Assembly: GCA_020629965.1 (NCBI GenBank)
Contig: JAHDCG010000035.1
Location: 1-34,145 of the forward strand
DNA: 34,145 bases
Reading direction: 5' to 3'
From: Saprospiraceae bacterium
GTDB lineage: Bacteria > Bacteroidota > Bacteroidia > Chitinophagales > Saprospiraceae
Part shown: in pieces, positions 16,391-24,418 of the stretch
How positions within the stretch are numbered: position 1 is the first letter of the stretch
How the letters are laid out: each line of letters starts with the position of its first letter
The notes under the pieces: model-generated
The model's database searches: none
The model's input: only the letters and a program-made list of their open reading frames with translations
Told to the model about the DNA's origin: nothing
Translations under genes and position numbers: made by a program

Positions 16391-17809
16391 TTAATAATCG
16401 AGGTTGGATTTGCGTACCGCTTCCTCTCCTACCGTCTCGCGCGTCGAAGGCGTATATTGGTCACCGCTCGATTTCAAAATAGACTTAACTTCGGCAATCG
16501 CAACCACGGGCGCGACGCGCACAAAAATCAGGTAAAGCGTGAAGAACAAACCGAGGGTACCGGCAAACAAACCGATTTCTACCCAAGTCGGCCAATAGTA
16601 AGACCAAGAGGAAGGAATGTAATCACGCGCCAAAGTAGAGGCGATAATTACAAAACGCTCGAACCACATCCCGATATTTACGAAGATAGACATCACGAAA
16701 GTCACGTAGATAGAACGGCGCATTTTCTTAGACCAGAAAATCTGCGGCGACAGTACGTTACAAGACATCATTCCGAAGTAAGACCACCAGTACGGTCCGA
16801 AAACACGGTTATAAAAAGCAAACTGCTCGTAAATGTAACCCGAGTACCAAGCGATGAAAAGCTCGGTGAGGTATGCTACCCCGACGATAGAGCCCGTCAA
16901 AAGGATAACTTTATTCATACTCTCGATGTGTGCCATCGTGATGTATTCTTCCAATTTCAAAATCTTCCGGGTCATCAACATCAGCGTCTGTACCATCGCA
17001 AAACCGGAGAATACCGCTCCCGCGACAAAGTACGGCGGGAAAATCGTCGTGTGCCATCCGGGAATAATCGAAGTCGCAAAGTCAAAAGATACAATCGTGT
17101 GTACGGAAAGTACCAACGGTGTCGCCAAACCGGCAAGTATCAATGCCATTGCCTCCCAGCGTTGCCAGTGCTTCGCGCTACCCGTCCAGCCGAAGCTGAG
17201 GAAGTTATAAATACGACGACGCAAACCGGTGGCACGGTCACGAATAGTCGCAAAATCGGGTACCAAACCCATGTACCAGAAAAGGATAGACACGGTAAAG
17301 TAAGTCGAAATCGCAAATACGTCCCACAGCAGCGGCGAGTTAAAATTCACCCACAGCGGCCCGCGTGTATTCGGGTAAGGGAAGATAAAGAATGCCAACC
17401 ACAGACGGCCCATGTGTATCAGCGGAAACTGTCCCGCACACACGACCGCGAAGATGGTCATCGCCTCTGCCGCCCGGTTTACCCCCGTCCGCCATTTCTG
17501 ACGGAAGATGAGCAAAATCGCCGAAATCAACGTTCCCGCGTGACCGATACCGACCCACCATACGAAGTTGGTAATATCCCAACCCCAGCCGATGGTTCTG
17601 TTCAAATCCCAGGTACCGATACCGTTCCATACTGTCCACAGCAGGCAAAAGGCATAAGTCGCCAAGCCGCCTACGGCCAAAATGAAAGCGATAACCCACG
17701 CTGCGGAAGGCGTCCGCTCGGTCGGCGCACACAAGTCTTCCGTAATTTGGTGATACGTTTTACTGCCTCTGATTAAAGGCTCTCTGATTGGAGATACTGT
17801 TGCACTCAT
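16391..17809 (-). CDS. actC: Alternative complex III quinol-oxidising membrane subunit ActC (NrfD family)
   Basis: This 472-aa protein has about ten membrane helices and an N-terminal cytoplasmic segment (EPLIRGSKTYHQITEDLCAP). Family motifs include GWGWDITNFVWWVGIGHAGT, FPYPNTRGPLWVNFNSPLLW, and SIIPGWHTTIFPPYFVAGA. ActC is the NrfD/PsrC-like subunit thought to hold the menaquinol site facing the ActB iron-sulfur domain, and it may participate in proton movement. It is normally directly downstream of actB. Here it is separated from actB by a 631-base insertion containing a broken four-helix-bundle gene and two heptamer arrays. Confidence 0.95.
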   Translation of the reverse strand: MSATVSPIREPLIRGSKTYHQITEDLCAPTERTPSAAWVIAFILAVGGLATYAFCLLWTVWNGIGTWDLNRTIGWGWDITNFVWWVGIGHAGTLISAILLIFRQKWRTGVNRAAEAMTIFAVVCAGQFPLIHMGRLWLAFFIFPYPNTRGPLWVNFNSPLLWDVFAISTYFTVSILFWYMGLVPDFATIRDRATGLRRRIYNFLSFGWTGSAKHWQRWEAMALILAGLATPLVLSVHTIVSFDFATSIIPGWHTTIFPPYFVAGAVFSGFAMVQTLMLMTRKILKLEEYITMAHIESMNKVILLTGSIVGVAYLTELFIAWYSGYIYEQFAFYNRVFGPYWWSYFGMMSCNVLSPQIFWSKKMRRSIYVTFVMSIFVNIGMWFERFVIIASTLARDYIPSSWSYYWPTWVEIGLFAGTLGLFFTLYLIFVRVAPVVAIAEVKSILKSSGDQYTPSTRETVGEEAVRKSNLDY

Positions 17810-17821
17810 AACTTTTGTTTA

Positions 17822-17863
17822 GTTGCCGGTAGCCCGTTGCCGGTTGTCGGTTGACCGTTGTCG
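17822..17863 (+). repeat. Heptamer array at the actC side of the actB-actC gap
   Basis: Six consecutive 7-mers: GTTGCCG, GTAGCCC, GTTGCCG, GTTGTCG, GTTGACC, GTTGTCG. It begins 13 bases upstream of the actC start codon. Confidence 0.85.
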
Positions 17864-17935
17864 GTACGCACCTGCTCGGCTCTACTATTTTTTATATCAG
17901 AACTTTCAATTTTACTTTTTGAAAGTCTTTAAATC

Positions 17936-18299
17936 TCATTTCAATCCTTTACCGCCTTCGTAGTATCTGATTAAACCTTGTAACAGTTTCATACATTTTA
18001 AAATTTGCTGTAAAATGTTATCTAAAACTGTCTTCGAAATCATGTTTAAATCGAAAGCTATATAAATTTGCGTTTCAACTTCGTAAAGAGAGCCTTTAGC
18101 AATATAAAAATTGAATAGTCTCGTTTTTATATTGCCTTCCGTTTCCCTCCGCTATGTTTGACGGAACGGAAACAACAGCTCTTCTCAGTTGATTCGTTAT
18201 GCCGTATTTCTCGTCTTTATTAAAATTTGCACTGATTTTGTAAATCCCCGCCGCCAATTTCCTACACTCCTTCCAAGCGTCCAATTCTTTATAGTCCAT
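17936..18299 (-). pseudogene. Frameshifted four-helix-bundle (23S rRNA IVS-type) protein gene
   Basis: From the ATG at 18297-18299 the frame encodes MDYKELDAWKECRKLAAGIY and continues through LRRAVVSVPSNIAEGNGRQ and ETIQFLY, then meets a stop at 18096-18098. The other frame continues immediately with IAKGSLYEVETQIYIAFDLN and runs to a TGA at 17936-17938, ending in LLQGLIRYYEGGKGLK. Joined, they give about 121 residues, the usual length of four-helix-bundle proteins (PF05635) also found as intervening sequences in 23S rRNA genes. The break is in TTTTTATATTGCT, where loss of one TA unit explains the shift. The start region is duplicated (TATAGTCCATTA twice near 18294-18312). The gene interrupts the act operon. 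It is either a decayed insertion or a sequencing slip. Confidence 0.85.
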
Positions 18300-18406
18300 T
18301 ATAGTCCATTAGAATAAATTTTAATGGTTAAAAAAATTGTCGGGAAAAATCTTCCAAAAAAAATTACAACAAATTCAAAAACCGGATGTGCCCGAGCCAC
18401 GCGCCG

Positions 18407-18434
18407 GACAACCGACAACTGACAACAGGCAACG
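18407..18434 (-). repeat. Heptamer array at the actB side of the actB-actC gap
   Basis: The plus strand reads GACAACC, GACAACT, GACAACA, GGCAACG, four 7-mers that are the inverse of the array at 17822-17863. It ends seven bases from the actB stop codon. Confidence 0.85.
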
Positions 18435-18440
18435 ATAAAA

Positions 18441-21400
18441 CTAAGCCATCTCGTCTCTGTTTACCACTTTCGCCGAGTAATAAACGCTCGCTTGCGTATT
18501 AATCTCTTCCAAAACGCGGTAGTTCAACTCGCCTTCTACGTTTTTCATCAAAGCGGATTTCTTGTCGTTCATGTCACCGAAAGTGATGGCACCGGTCGGG
18601 CAGGCAGACTGACAAGCAGTTTTAATTTCACCGTCGCGGAGACGGCGACCTTCTGCTTTAGCGGTCAATTTACCTTCTTGGATGCGCTGAACGCAGAAAG
18701 AACATTTTTCGATGACACCGCGTGAACGTACCGTTACGTCGGGGTTCAAGACCATCCGAGTCAGGTTGTCCGCGCCGTAAGGAACGCCCTCTTCGTCGTT
18801 GAGCGTCGGTTGGTTAGCGGGGAACATATCGCCCGTGGTGTAATCCAACCAGTTGAAACGACGTACTTTGTAGGGGCAGTTATTCGCGCAATAACGCGTA
18901 CCGATACAACGGTTGTAGGTCATTTGGTTCAAACCCTCGCTGCTGTGATTTGTTGCCGCTACCGGACAAACATTTTCGCAAGGTGCGTTATCACAGTGCT
19001 GACACATCATCGGCTGGTAAACCACGTTCGGGTTTTCAAAATCACCGTAGTAGTAACGGTCGATACGCAACCAAGTCATCTCGTGGTGACGCGCTACTTC
19101 CGCACGACCGACAACCGGGACGTTATTTTCGGCAACACAAGCTACCTGACAAGCCGCACAACCGGTACACGCGTTCAAATCGACGTGCATACCCCAGTGG
19201 TGTCCCTGTGAGTAGTATTGCTCATTGTATTCTTCAAAAGGATAAAGCGTGGCATCGTTGAGGTGCGTCGCTTCGGCGCGGAACTCTTCGATTTTGTGCG
19301 CTAATCCTTCTACTTCTTTCAAATCGGCTTGGAAGATAATCGAACGGTCAACGATACCGCCTTGGTAACCTTCACCGACGGTCATCGCCGTTTTCTCATC
19401 TACGTTGATGATTTCGCCTTCTTCGTTTGCCGCTTTCACACCCATTGTGTGGTGATACTGCACGGAAGGCAAACGCTTTTCGGTTTCGGTTTTTCCGGAA
19501 ACTTCCGCGTTTACGGCGTAGTATTGCGTGTTACCGTTGGCATCCTGTGTGAGCATCGGGTAAACGTTCGTGCCTACCTCTCTGCCGGACTCACCGATAA
19601 CGGTACGACCATAACCGAGTGCCAAAGTGACAACATTTTGCTTGATACCGAATTGGCGGACACAGGTTAAATTCGCATTCACGCCGTTGGCACTGACATC
19701 CGCTTTATCCGCGTAACCGTACACCTCATCGGGGTTTAAGCCGTTCAGCGCGCCGATGTCGTTACCGCCGTCCCAGTTGACGGGAATACCGAGGTAGTTA
19801 CCCCATACGGTACGCAAAATCGGGTCGGGCATTTCTACCAACCACGGGTTATCGAGGTGATTACCCGCGCCGATATTGACGGTTTCGTAGAAAGCAATCT
19901 CTAAACCGTCGCCGGTAGCGGGCTTAGTGATGGTACTTGCCGCAGAGGCTGCGTTACCGCCGTAAGAACCCGCACTGTTGCTGCTTGCCGCCGCTTCGAA
20001 CACCCCGTCGTGCAAGGTGCTGTCCCAAAACATATCGAAAGTGGCGAATTTGCTTTGGTTCGCAAAAACAAATCGGTTCCAAGTTTCGCGGACGTAGTTG
20101 AAGTAAGGCTGATTTCCGCTGTCATCCAACTGTACGCCTGCCCAACGCAATAAAGTTTCTTCCGCCTGACGGGTGTTGAAAAGCGGTGCAATGGTCGGCT
20201 GTACTACGCTGTACATGCCTGATTTCGGCTCCGCATCGCCCCAACTTTCGAGGTAGTGGTGCGTCGGTGCCGCGTAATCGCAAAGCGCACCGGTTTCGTT
20301 CATCGTGATACCGAAGTAAACTTTGGTCTTCACTTTCGCCATTCCCGCCGCAAACTGTGCCGCCTGTACGGTATCGAAAGCCGGATTTGCGCCGTCCATG
20401 ACGAATACCGCATCTACACTGTTGCCCGCATTCAATTCGCGCACGAGTGCATTCATATTTCTGTCCACACCTTGGCGCACCTTATAAGTACGATCCCAAG
20501 TGATGGTGTTGCCGTAGCTGCCGAGCATATTGTTAATCGCGTTGACTAATTTTTGCTCGCCTACGTTATTGCTGCCGCTGACTACGAGAGCTTTGCCGCG
20601 TGCATTTTTTAATTTTTGTGCCAATGCCTTTAAAGCGGTCGCTGCTTTCGGATTGACGGCAGGTGCAGAGTTGCCCGCACCCATCTCTTTTGCCAAAGTC
20701 GCAATCGCAGCACCCATCTCGGAAGGTGCGATGAGAATACGATTATCCGCATTCGAGCCGGTCAAACTCATGTTTGCCTCCACCTGTACGTGGTGACTCA
20801 TGGTCGCACTTTTCGCATCTTTAATAACGCGGTTCTGTGCGTAGTCGGCGTTAAACTCAACGGGGGAAATCCAAGTACCCAAGAAATCGGCACCGAAACT
20901 GACAATAGTTTCCGCCTTGTCGAAGTGGTAAGAAGGAACCGCCGCCTGACCGAAATCTGCTTGGTTGGCTTCCAAGATAGCGGAAGAAGAGACCGGGTCG
21001 TAGGTCACGACCTTAGTATTCGGGTATTTCTTGGTAAAATCAGCAATCGCACGCTTCGTCGAAGGCGAGATAATGGTATTGGTAACGATGCGAATGTTTG
21101 AACCGGAGTTCAACTGCGCGCCGACTGCTTTATCCAAAGCACCCCAAGTCATTTTATCTCCCAAAACACCCGCGTTAATCGCACCCGGGCGCTGAATCCG
21201 CGCCGTATTGTATAAACTCAAAACGGATGCCTGTGCCCGCGCCGAAGTACCGCCTTTCGAAATCGACGATAAGCTGTTACCCTCGATTTTAATCGGACGA
21301 CCTTCACGGGTTTTCACCAAAACGGAACAGTACTGACTGCCGTCGAAAAAAGAAGAGGCGTAGTAAGACGCCACACCGGGCACGATGCTGTCGGGCTTGA

Positions 21401-21647
21401 CCACGTAAGGAATGGCGCGTTTGACGGGCGTATCACAAGATGCCGCAATGGTAGCCGCACCGAGACCGAAACCGACGTATTTCAAAAAGTCACGACGACT
21501 CGCCTGCGTTTCCTCTACGACTTCTTCGCTGCTCAGTTGGTCAACAATCGGCAAGCCGATAAATTCTTCTTTGCTGACTTCCGTAAAGCGCGGGTCATTG
21601 GTTAACTCCTCCGCATTTCCCCAAACTCCGTTGTGCTGATTTTTCAT
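18441..21647 (-). CDS. actB: Alternative complex III iron-sulfur/molybdopterin-like subunit ActB
   Basis: This 1068-aa protein has a Tat motif SRRDFLK (residues 50-56) followed by a hydrophobic stretch and a lipobox-like AASC (Cys71), so it is probably a Tat-exported lipoprotein. The large middle part is a molybdopterin-oxidoreductase-like fold, which in this family lacks the cofactor. The C-terminal quarter is a four-cluster ferredoxin domain: CTGCAACQVAC, CQHCDNAPCENVCP, CIGTRYCANNCP, CSFCVQRIQ and CQSACP. It conducts electrons from the ActC quinol site to the ActA hemes. I chose the ATG at 21645-21647 because the upstream in-frame extension would translate a heptamer array and the family starts with a segment like NGVWGNAEEL. 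Confidence 0.95.
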   Translation of the reverse strand: MKNQHNGVWGNAEELTNDPRFTEVSKEEFIGLPIVDQLSSEEVVEETQASRRDFLKYVGFGLGAATIAASCDTPVKRAIPYVVKPDSIVPGVASYYASSFFDGSQYCSVLVKTREGRPIKIEGNSLSSISKGGTSARAQASVLSLYNTARIQRPGAINAGVLGDKMTWGALDKAVGAQLNSGSNIRIVTNTIISPSTKRAIADFTKKYPNTKVVTYDPVSSSAILEANQADFGQAAVPSYHFDKAETIVSFGADFLGTWISPVEFNADYAQNRVIKDAKSATMSHHVQVEANMSLTGSNADNRILIAPSEMGAAIATLAKEMGAGNSAPAVNPKAATALKALAQKLKNARGKALVVSGSNNVGEQKLVNAINNMLGSYGNTITWDRTYKVRQGVDRNMNALVRELNAGNSVDAVFVMDGANPAFDTVQAAQFAAGMAKVKTKVYFGITMNETGALCDYAAPTHHYLESWGDAEPKSGMYSVVQPTIAPLFNTRQAEETLLRWAGVQLDDSGNQPYFNYVRETWNRFVFANQSKFATFDMFWDSTLHDGVFEAAASSNSAGSYGGNAASAASTITKPATGDGLEIAFYETVNIGAGNHLDNPWLVEMPDPILRTVWGNYLGIPVNWDGGNDIGALNGLNPDEVYGYADKADVSANGVNANLTCVRQFGIKQNVVTLALGYGRTVIGESGREVGTNVYPMLTQDANGNTQYYAVNAEVSGKTETEKRLPSVQYHHTMGVKAANEEGEIINVDEKTAMTVGEGYQGGIVDRSIIFQADLKEVEGLAHKIEEFRAEATHLNDATLYPFEEYNEQYYSQGHHWGMHVDLNACTGCAACQVACVAENNVPVVGRAEVARHHEMTWLRIDRYYYGDFENPNVVYQPMMCQHCDNAPCENVCPVAATNHSSEGLNQMTYNRCIGTRYCANNCPYKVRRFNWLDYTTGDMFPANQPTLNDEEGVPYGADNLTRMVLNPDVTVRSRGVIEKCSFCVQRIQEGKLTAKAEGRRLRDGEIKTACQSACPTGAITFGDMNDKKSALMKNVEGELNYRVLEEINTQASVYYSAKVVNRDEMA

Positions 21648-21662
21648 AAAAAAAATAGTATA

Positions 21663-21690
21663 GTTGTCAGTTGCCGGTTGTCCGTTGCCC
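21663..21690 (+). repeat. Heptamer array just upstream of actB
   Basis: GTTGTCA, GTTGCCG, GTTGTCC, GTTGCCC in perfect 7-base register, starting 16 bases before the actB start codon. Confidence 0.85.
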
Positions 21691-21842
21691 GTGTGAAACT
21701 CTTTGATTTCAATCTCCGAATTTACGTCAATCGGTGCCCTGCAAATGAACTTTATATATTTGTTTGCCGTGAAATGAAGCAAACAACAAAATGTCTTTTA
21801 TTTGAAATTCTAAACTTGTCGGTCAATTCGGACGGTGCTGCC

Positions 21843-21863
21843 GTCAACCGACAACCGTCAACC
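21843..21863 (-). repeat. Heptamer array abutting the actA stop codon
   Basis: The plus strand reads GTCAACC, GACAACC, GTCAACC, the inverse of the array at 21663-21690. It ends two bases from the actA stop codon at 21866. Confidence 0.85.
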
Positions 21864-21865
21864 GC

Positions 21866-23281
21866 TTAATAGTGGCACTTCTGACACTCCAAACCGCCGA
21901 TATCCTCTACGGTAACGGCTTCGCGCTCGCCCGCTTCGAGTTGTTGGTGGTACAGTTCCCACGAGTCGTAGTAATCGTTTTCTGCAAACTTAACTTCCGT
22001 CTGACGGTGACAGTTAATACACCAGCCCATACTCAAAGGCGAGTATTGGTAAACAACTTCCATTTCCTCTACGGGACCGTGACAAGTTTGACATTCCAAA
22101 CCGCCGACGGTGACGTGCTGTGCGTGGTTGAAATAAACGTGGTCGGGCAGATTGTGAATACGCTTCCACTCGATGGCACCCGCGATTTTGTTATCGCCCG
22201 ACTCCGGGTCGGTGAGTGCGCTGACGATACCGTTCCACTGCTCTTCAATCATCGCTTCGCCTTCTGCGTCGAGTATACCTGCGGCTTTCACGTAGTTATC
22301 ACCGATCCACTTTTTGTAGATATTTTCGATTTCGGAGCGCGGCATATCGTCGTAGTTGTCGATGTACTTGCCTTCGCTCGGGTCGTAACCTACGGAAGCG
22401 TAGATTTTCGTCAATTCTTTGGTACCGTAGTTGCTGCCGACTTTGATAGCCGAGTGACAGTTCATACAAGTATTGGCGGCGGGAATGACCGAGTGCTTCG
22501 AGCGGCGCGCGCCGTCGTGACAGTATTGACATTCGATTTTTTGCTGACCGGCGTGCAGTGCGTGCGAGAAGTTAATCGGCTGCTCGGGTTGATAACCTTG
22601 CTGACGTCCGGTTTCAATGGCACTGTTAACGGTAGTAAACCCGCCGACGACCACACCCGCGAAAATCAAAAAGGCAATCACACCTTTGGAAGTCAAAATG
22701 TCGATAAGCGTGCGGCGTTCCGCAGGAGCATTACCGGCTTTGACCTGCGCCATGTAGTTGAGGTTGGACACGATACGCGCCAAGACAACCGCCAACAGAC
22801 CCAAAATAACCGCGAGGATAATAAATAAAGGTGTATTGTCGGCTTTTTCGACTGCGACTCCGTCCACGGTAACATCTCCGGTAGGCGGCTTAGGACCGTA
22901 AGTTCCGTCCGCGACACCGTTGATATAACCTATCACATTTTCCATTTGAGCGTCCGTCAAATTCGGAAAAGAGTTCATGACGTTCGGCTGCCACTGCGCC
23001 CACAGTTCCTGTGCACGGGGGTGTCCCTGCGCAATCATTGCCTGTGAGTTGCGAATCCATGCGTAGAGGTCTTCGCGCGGGTAATCCGCCCAGCGTTCTT
23101 CGACGCCGGCGAGTGCCGGTCCCGTCATGTCGTCCACCATGTTCTTGTTGTGACAAGAAGCACAGTAGTTTTTGAACGTTGCCTTACCGTCCGCCAAATC
23201 CAATTCCTGCGCCGAACCATGCAGCGAAAAGAAGAAGAAAGAGCACAGTAATAAACTGATTTTTAATATGTTATGCGTCAT
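21866..23281 (-). CDS. actA: Multiheme cytochrome c subunit ActA of alternative complex III
   Basis: This 471-aa protein has an N-terminal signal peptide (cleavage near SAQ, residue 24-25). A monoheme cytochrome domain follows with CASCH at 40-44, then two membrane helices (about 150-170 and 200-218). A C-terminal pentaheme domain carries CQYCH 251-255, CMNCH 272-276, CQTCH 397-401, CINCH 421-425 and CQKCH 466-470. The last heme motif is one residue from the C-terminus. ActA passes electrons from the ActB clusters to ActE or directly to the oxidase. It is the first gene of the cluster, with a good -7 box 63-70 bases upstream. Characterised ActA subunits are described as pentaheme, so the sixth, N-terminal motif may be an added domain. 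Confidence 0.95.
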   Translation of the reverse strand: MTHNILKISLLLCSFFFFSLHGSAQELDLADGKATFKNYCASCHNKNMVDDMTGPALAGVEERWADYPREDLYAWIRNSQAMIAQGHPRAQELWAQWQPNVMNSFPNLTDAQMENVIGYINGVADGTYGPKPPTGDVTVDGVAVEKADNTPLFIILAVILGLLAVVLARIVSNLNYMAQVKAGNAPAERRTLIDILTSKGVIAFLIFAGVVVGGFTTVNSAIETGRQQGYQPEQPINFSHALHAGQQKIECQYCHDGARRSKHSVIPAANTCMNCHSAIKVGSNYGTKELTKIYASVGYDPSEGKYIDNYDDMPRSEIENIYKKWIGDNYVKAAGILDAEGEAMIEEQWNGIVSALTDPESGDNKIAGAIEWKRIHNLPDHVYFNHAQHVTVGGLECQTCHGPVEEMEVVYQYSPLSMGWCINCHRQTEVKFAENDYYDSWELYHQQLEAGEREAVTVEDIGGLECQKCHY

Positions 23282-23343
23282 TATAGCTGACCTTTATTTT
23301 ATCATAAAGTACATAAGTGTACCATGTCATTTTTTTGTCACCG

Positions 23344-23351
23344 CAAAAGTA
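23344..23351 (-). promoter_or_regulatory. -7 promoter box of the act-cox cluster
   Basis: CAAAAGTA reads TACTTTTG on the minus strand, matching TAnnTTTG, 63 bases before the actA start. No convincing -33 TTG was found. Confidence 0.55.
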
Positions 23352-23653
23352 CAATTCTTTGCTAAAAATTAACACACTTTATTTGGCGGAAATTTATTTA
23401 GATTCATTCAAAATAAGCGCAAGAGATATATTTTGACAAAGATTTCAAAACATAAGCTAAGATTCGGAACGAGTCATAAAATTATATCCGCACAACAGAA
23501 ATTCTTCGGTAAGGTTTATCATTTCATACTGTGGAAAACTTTTCTTTTTAGGGGAGAGGAGAGAGGAGAAAAAGGGAGAGGAGAGAGGTGTCAGCGTTTA
23601 ACACTACATCCGGAAAAAAATCGACGATTGTATATTTTGAAAACAGGTAACTA

Positions 23654-23840
23654 CTTAGGTGTCTGACACTTGACTCAAGCAAGTGTTGAAAAAATCATGT
23701 TATACCTAAATCCGACAGAAAAAAAGTGTCTGACACCGGTGTTGAACATAATATCGGTGTCAGACGCTTTTCTTCGCTTGAAACTTAGGTTTATTCGCAA
23801 TATTCTCGACTTTTACCAAAATCAGCGTCAGACACCTAAG
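23654..23840. mobile_element. MITE-like palindromic element, copy 1
   Basis: This 187-bp element has 16-bp terminal inverted repeats with one mismatch (left CTTAGGTGTCTGACAC, right complement CTTAGGTGTCTGACGC). Inside is a hairpin with arms GTGTCTGACACCG (23726-23738) and CGGTGTCAGACGC (23755-23767). The 11-bp near-palindrome GTGTCTGACAC thus occurs four times in alternating orientation. No coding capacity is seen. A second copy lies at 33887-34108. Confidence 0.7.
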
Positions 23841-23952
23841 CAATTACGAAAAAAGTAAAAATAGTATTGTGTACTCTCCTCTCCCCTTACAAACAAAAGT
23901 CCGATTATTGTAAAAACCCGCGCCCCAAAAAACTTTCCCCCCGTTTTCACCT

Positions 23953-23960
23953 TATCTTTG
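23953..23960 (+). promoter_or_regulatory. -7 promoter box of the small CxxC membrane protein
   Basis: TATCTTTG is an exact TAnnTTTG match ending 29 bases before the start codon at 23990. Confidence 0.6.
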
Positions 23961-23989
23961 TGTAGGTTTTTGAAATAAAATCCATTGAA

Positions 23990-24262
23990 ATGAAAAAGAC
24001 ATTGAAAAATAAAATAACGAAGTTTTTGGCTTGTTTGGCTTTGCTTTTCACCCTGCACACCGCCACGCCGCCGCCCGTACAGGCGCAGTGTCCGATGTGT
24101 AAAATGAGTGCGGAAAGTAACCTGAACAACGGCGGCTCGGCGGGTAAGGGTCTGAACGCGGGCATCTTGTTTATGCTGGCGACACCTTATTTATTGGTCG
24201 GCATTGTCGGTCTGTTGTGGTGGCGGAATAAGAAGCGGGAGGAGGAAGTCGAGGAGGCGTAG
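23990..24262 (+). CDS. Small membrane protein with signal peptide and CPMCKM motif
   Basis: This 90-aa protein has a signal peptide ending near PVQA-Q (residue 31). The mature protein starts with CPMCKM (residues 34-39), followed by SAESNLNNGGSAGKGLNAG and one membrane helix (about 57-75), with a charged C-terminus RNKKREEEVEEA in the cytoplasm. I recognise it as a conserved Bacteroidota protein of unknown function. The CxxCxM group on the periplasmic face could bind copper or heme or act in thiol exchange. Its divergent position next to the act-cox cluster fits a respiratory maturation role, but that is inference. It has its own -7 box and a strong terminator. Confidence 0.75.
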   Translation: MKKTLKNKITKFLACLALLFTLHTATPPPVQAQCPMCKMSAESNLNNGGSAGKGLNAGILFMLATPYLLVGIVGLLWWRNKKREEEVEEA

Positions 24263-24285
24263 ATGATTTCGCTTACGCAAGAATT

Positions 24286-24321
24286 AAAAAGCCCGAATGC
24301 TTTTGTGCATTCGGGCTTTTT
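24286..24321 (+). terminator. Intrinsic terminator of the small CxxC protein gene
   Basis: GCCCGAATGC, loop TTTTGT, then GCATTCGGGC followed by TTTTT; preceded by AAAAA, so it is bidirectional. The stem is perfect. Confidence 0.95.
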
Positions 24322-24325
24322 GATT

Positions 24326-24414
24326 TTGTTGAATCGTTGAAAAAATCCTACGAAAATACTCGGCTTTAGAGGTCAGTTTGTTCAACGATTCACCAACTCA
24401 ACATTTCAACAAGA
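24326..24414. repeat. Inverted G/T-rich and C/A-rich tracts after the terminator
   Basis: TTGAATCGTTGAA near 24329 pairs with TTCAACGATTCA near 24373, and the right tract continues with CAACTCAAC and TTTCAAC up to the msrA stop codon. The layout follows the same inward G/T rule as the heptamer arrays but with weaker periodicity. Confidence 0.45.
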
Positions 24415-24418
24415 ATTC

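Larger units (their letters stand above)
23282..23989. other. Divergent spacer holding the act promoter and a MITE-like element
   Basis: From left to right: a minus-strand -7 box for actA (23344-23351), an AT-rich stretch, a purine-only run around 23551-23587 made of GGGAGAGGAGAGAGGAG-like units, the palindromic element at 23654-23840, and a plus-strand -7 box at 23953-23960 for the small CxxC protein. No open frame here looks like a gene. Confidence 0.65.

Noticed and set aside
16457-17776. A 439-aa open frame on the plus strand opposite actC
   Set aside because: The translation is Arg/His-rich without a domain, signal peptide or hydrophobic core, and actC on the other strand is certain. 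It is an effect of codon use.
17822-18434. Heptamer arrays considered as a CRISPR array
   Set aside because: Units are 7 bases long, directly adjacent and without unique spacers.
21648-21782. A 45-codon N-terminal extension of actB
   Set aside because: It translates a heptamer array, and the Tat signal region fits better with the start at 21647.
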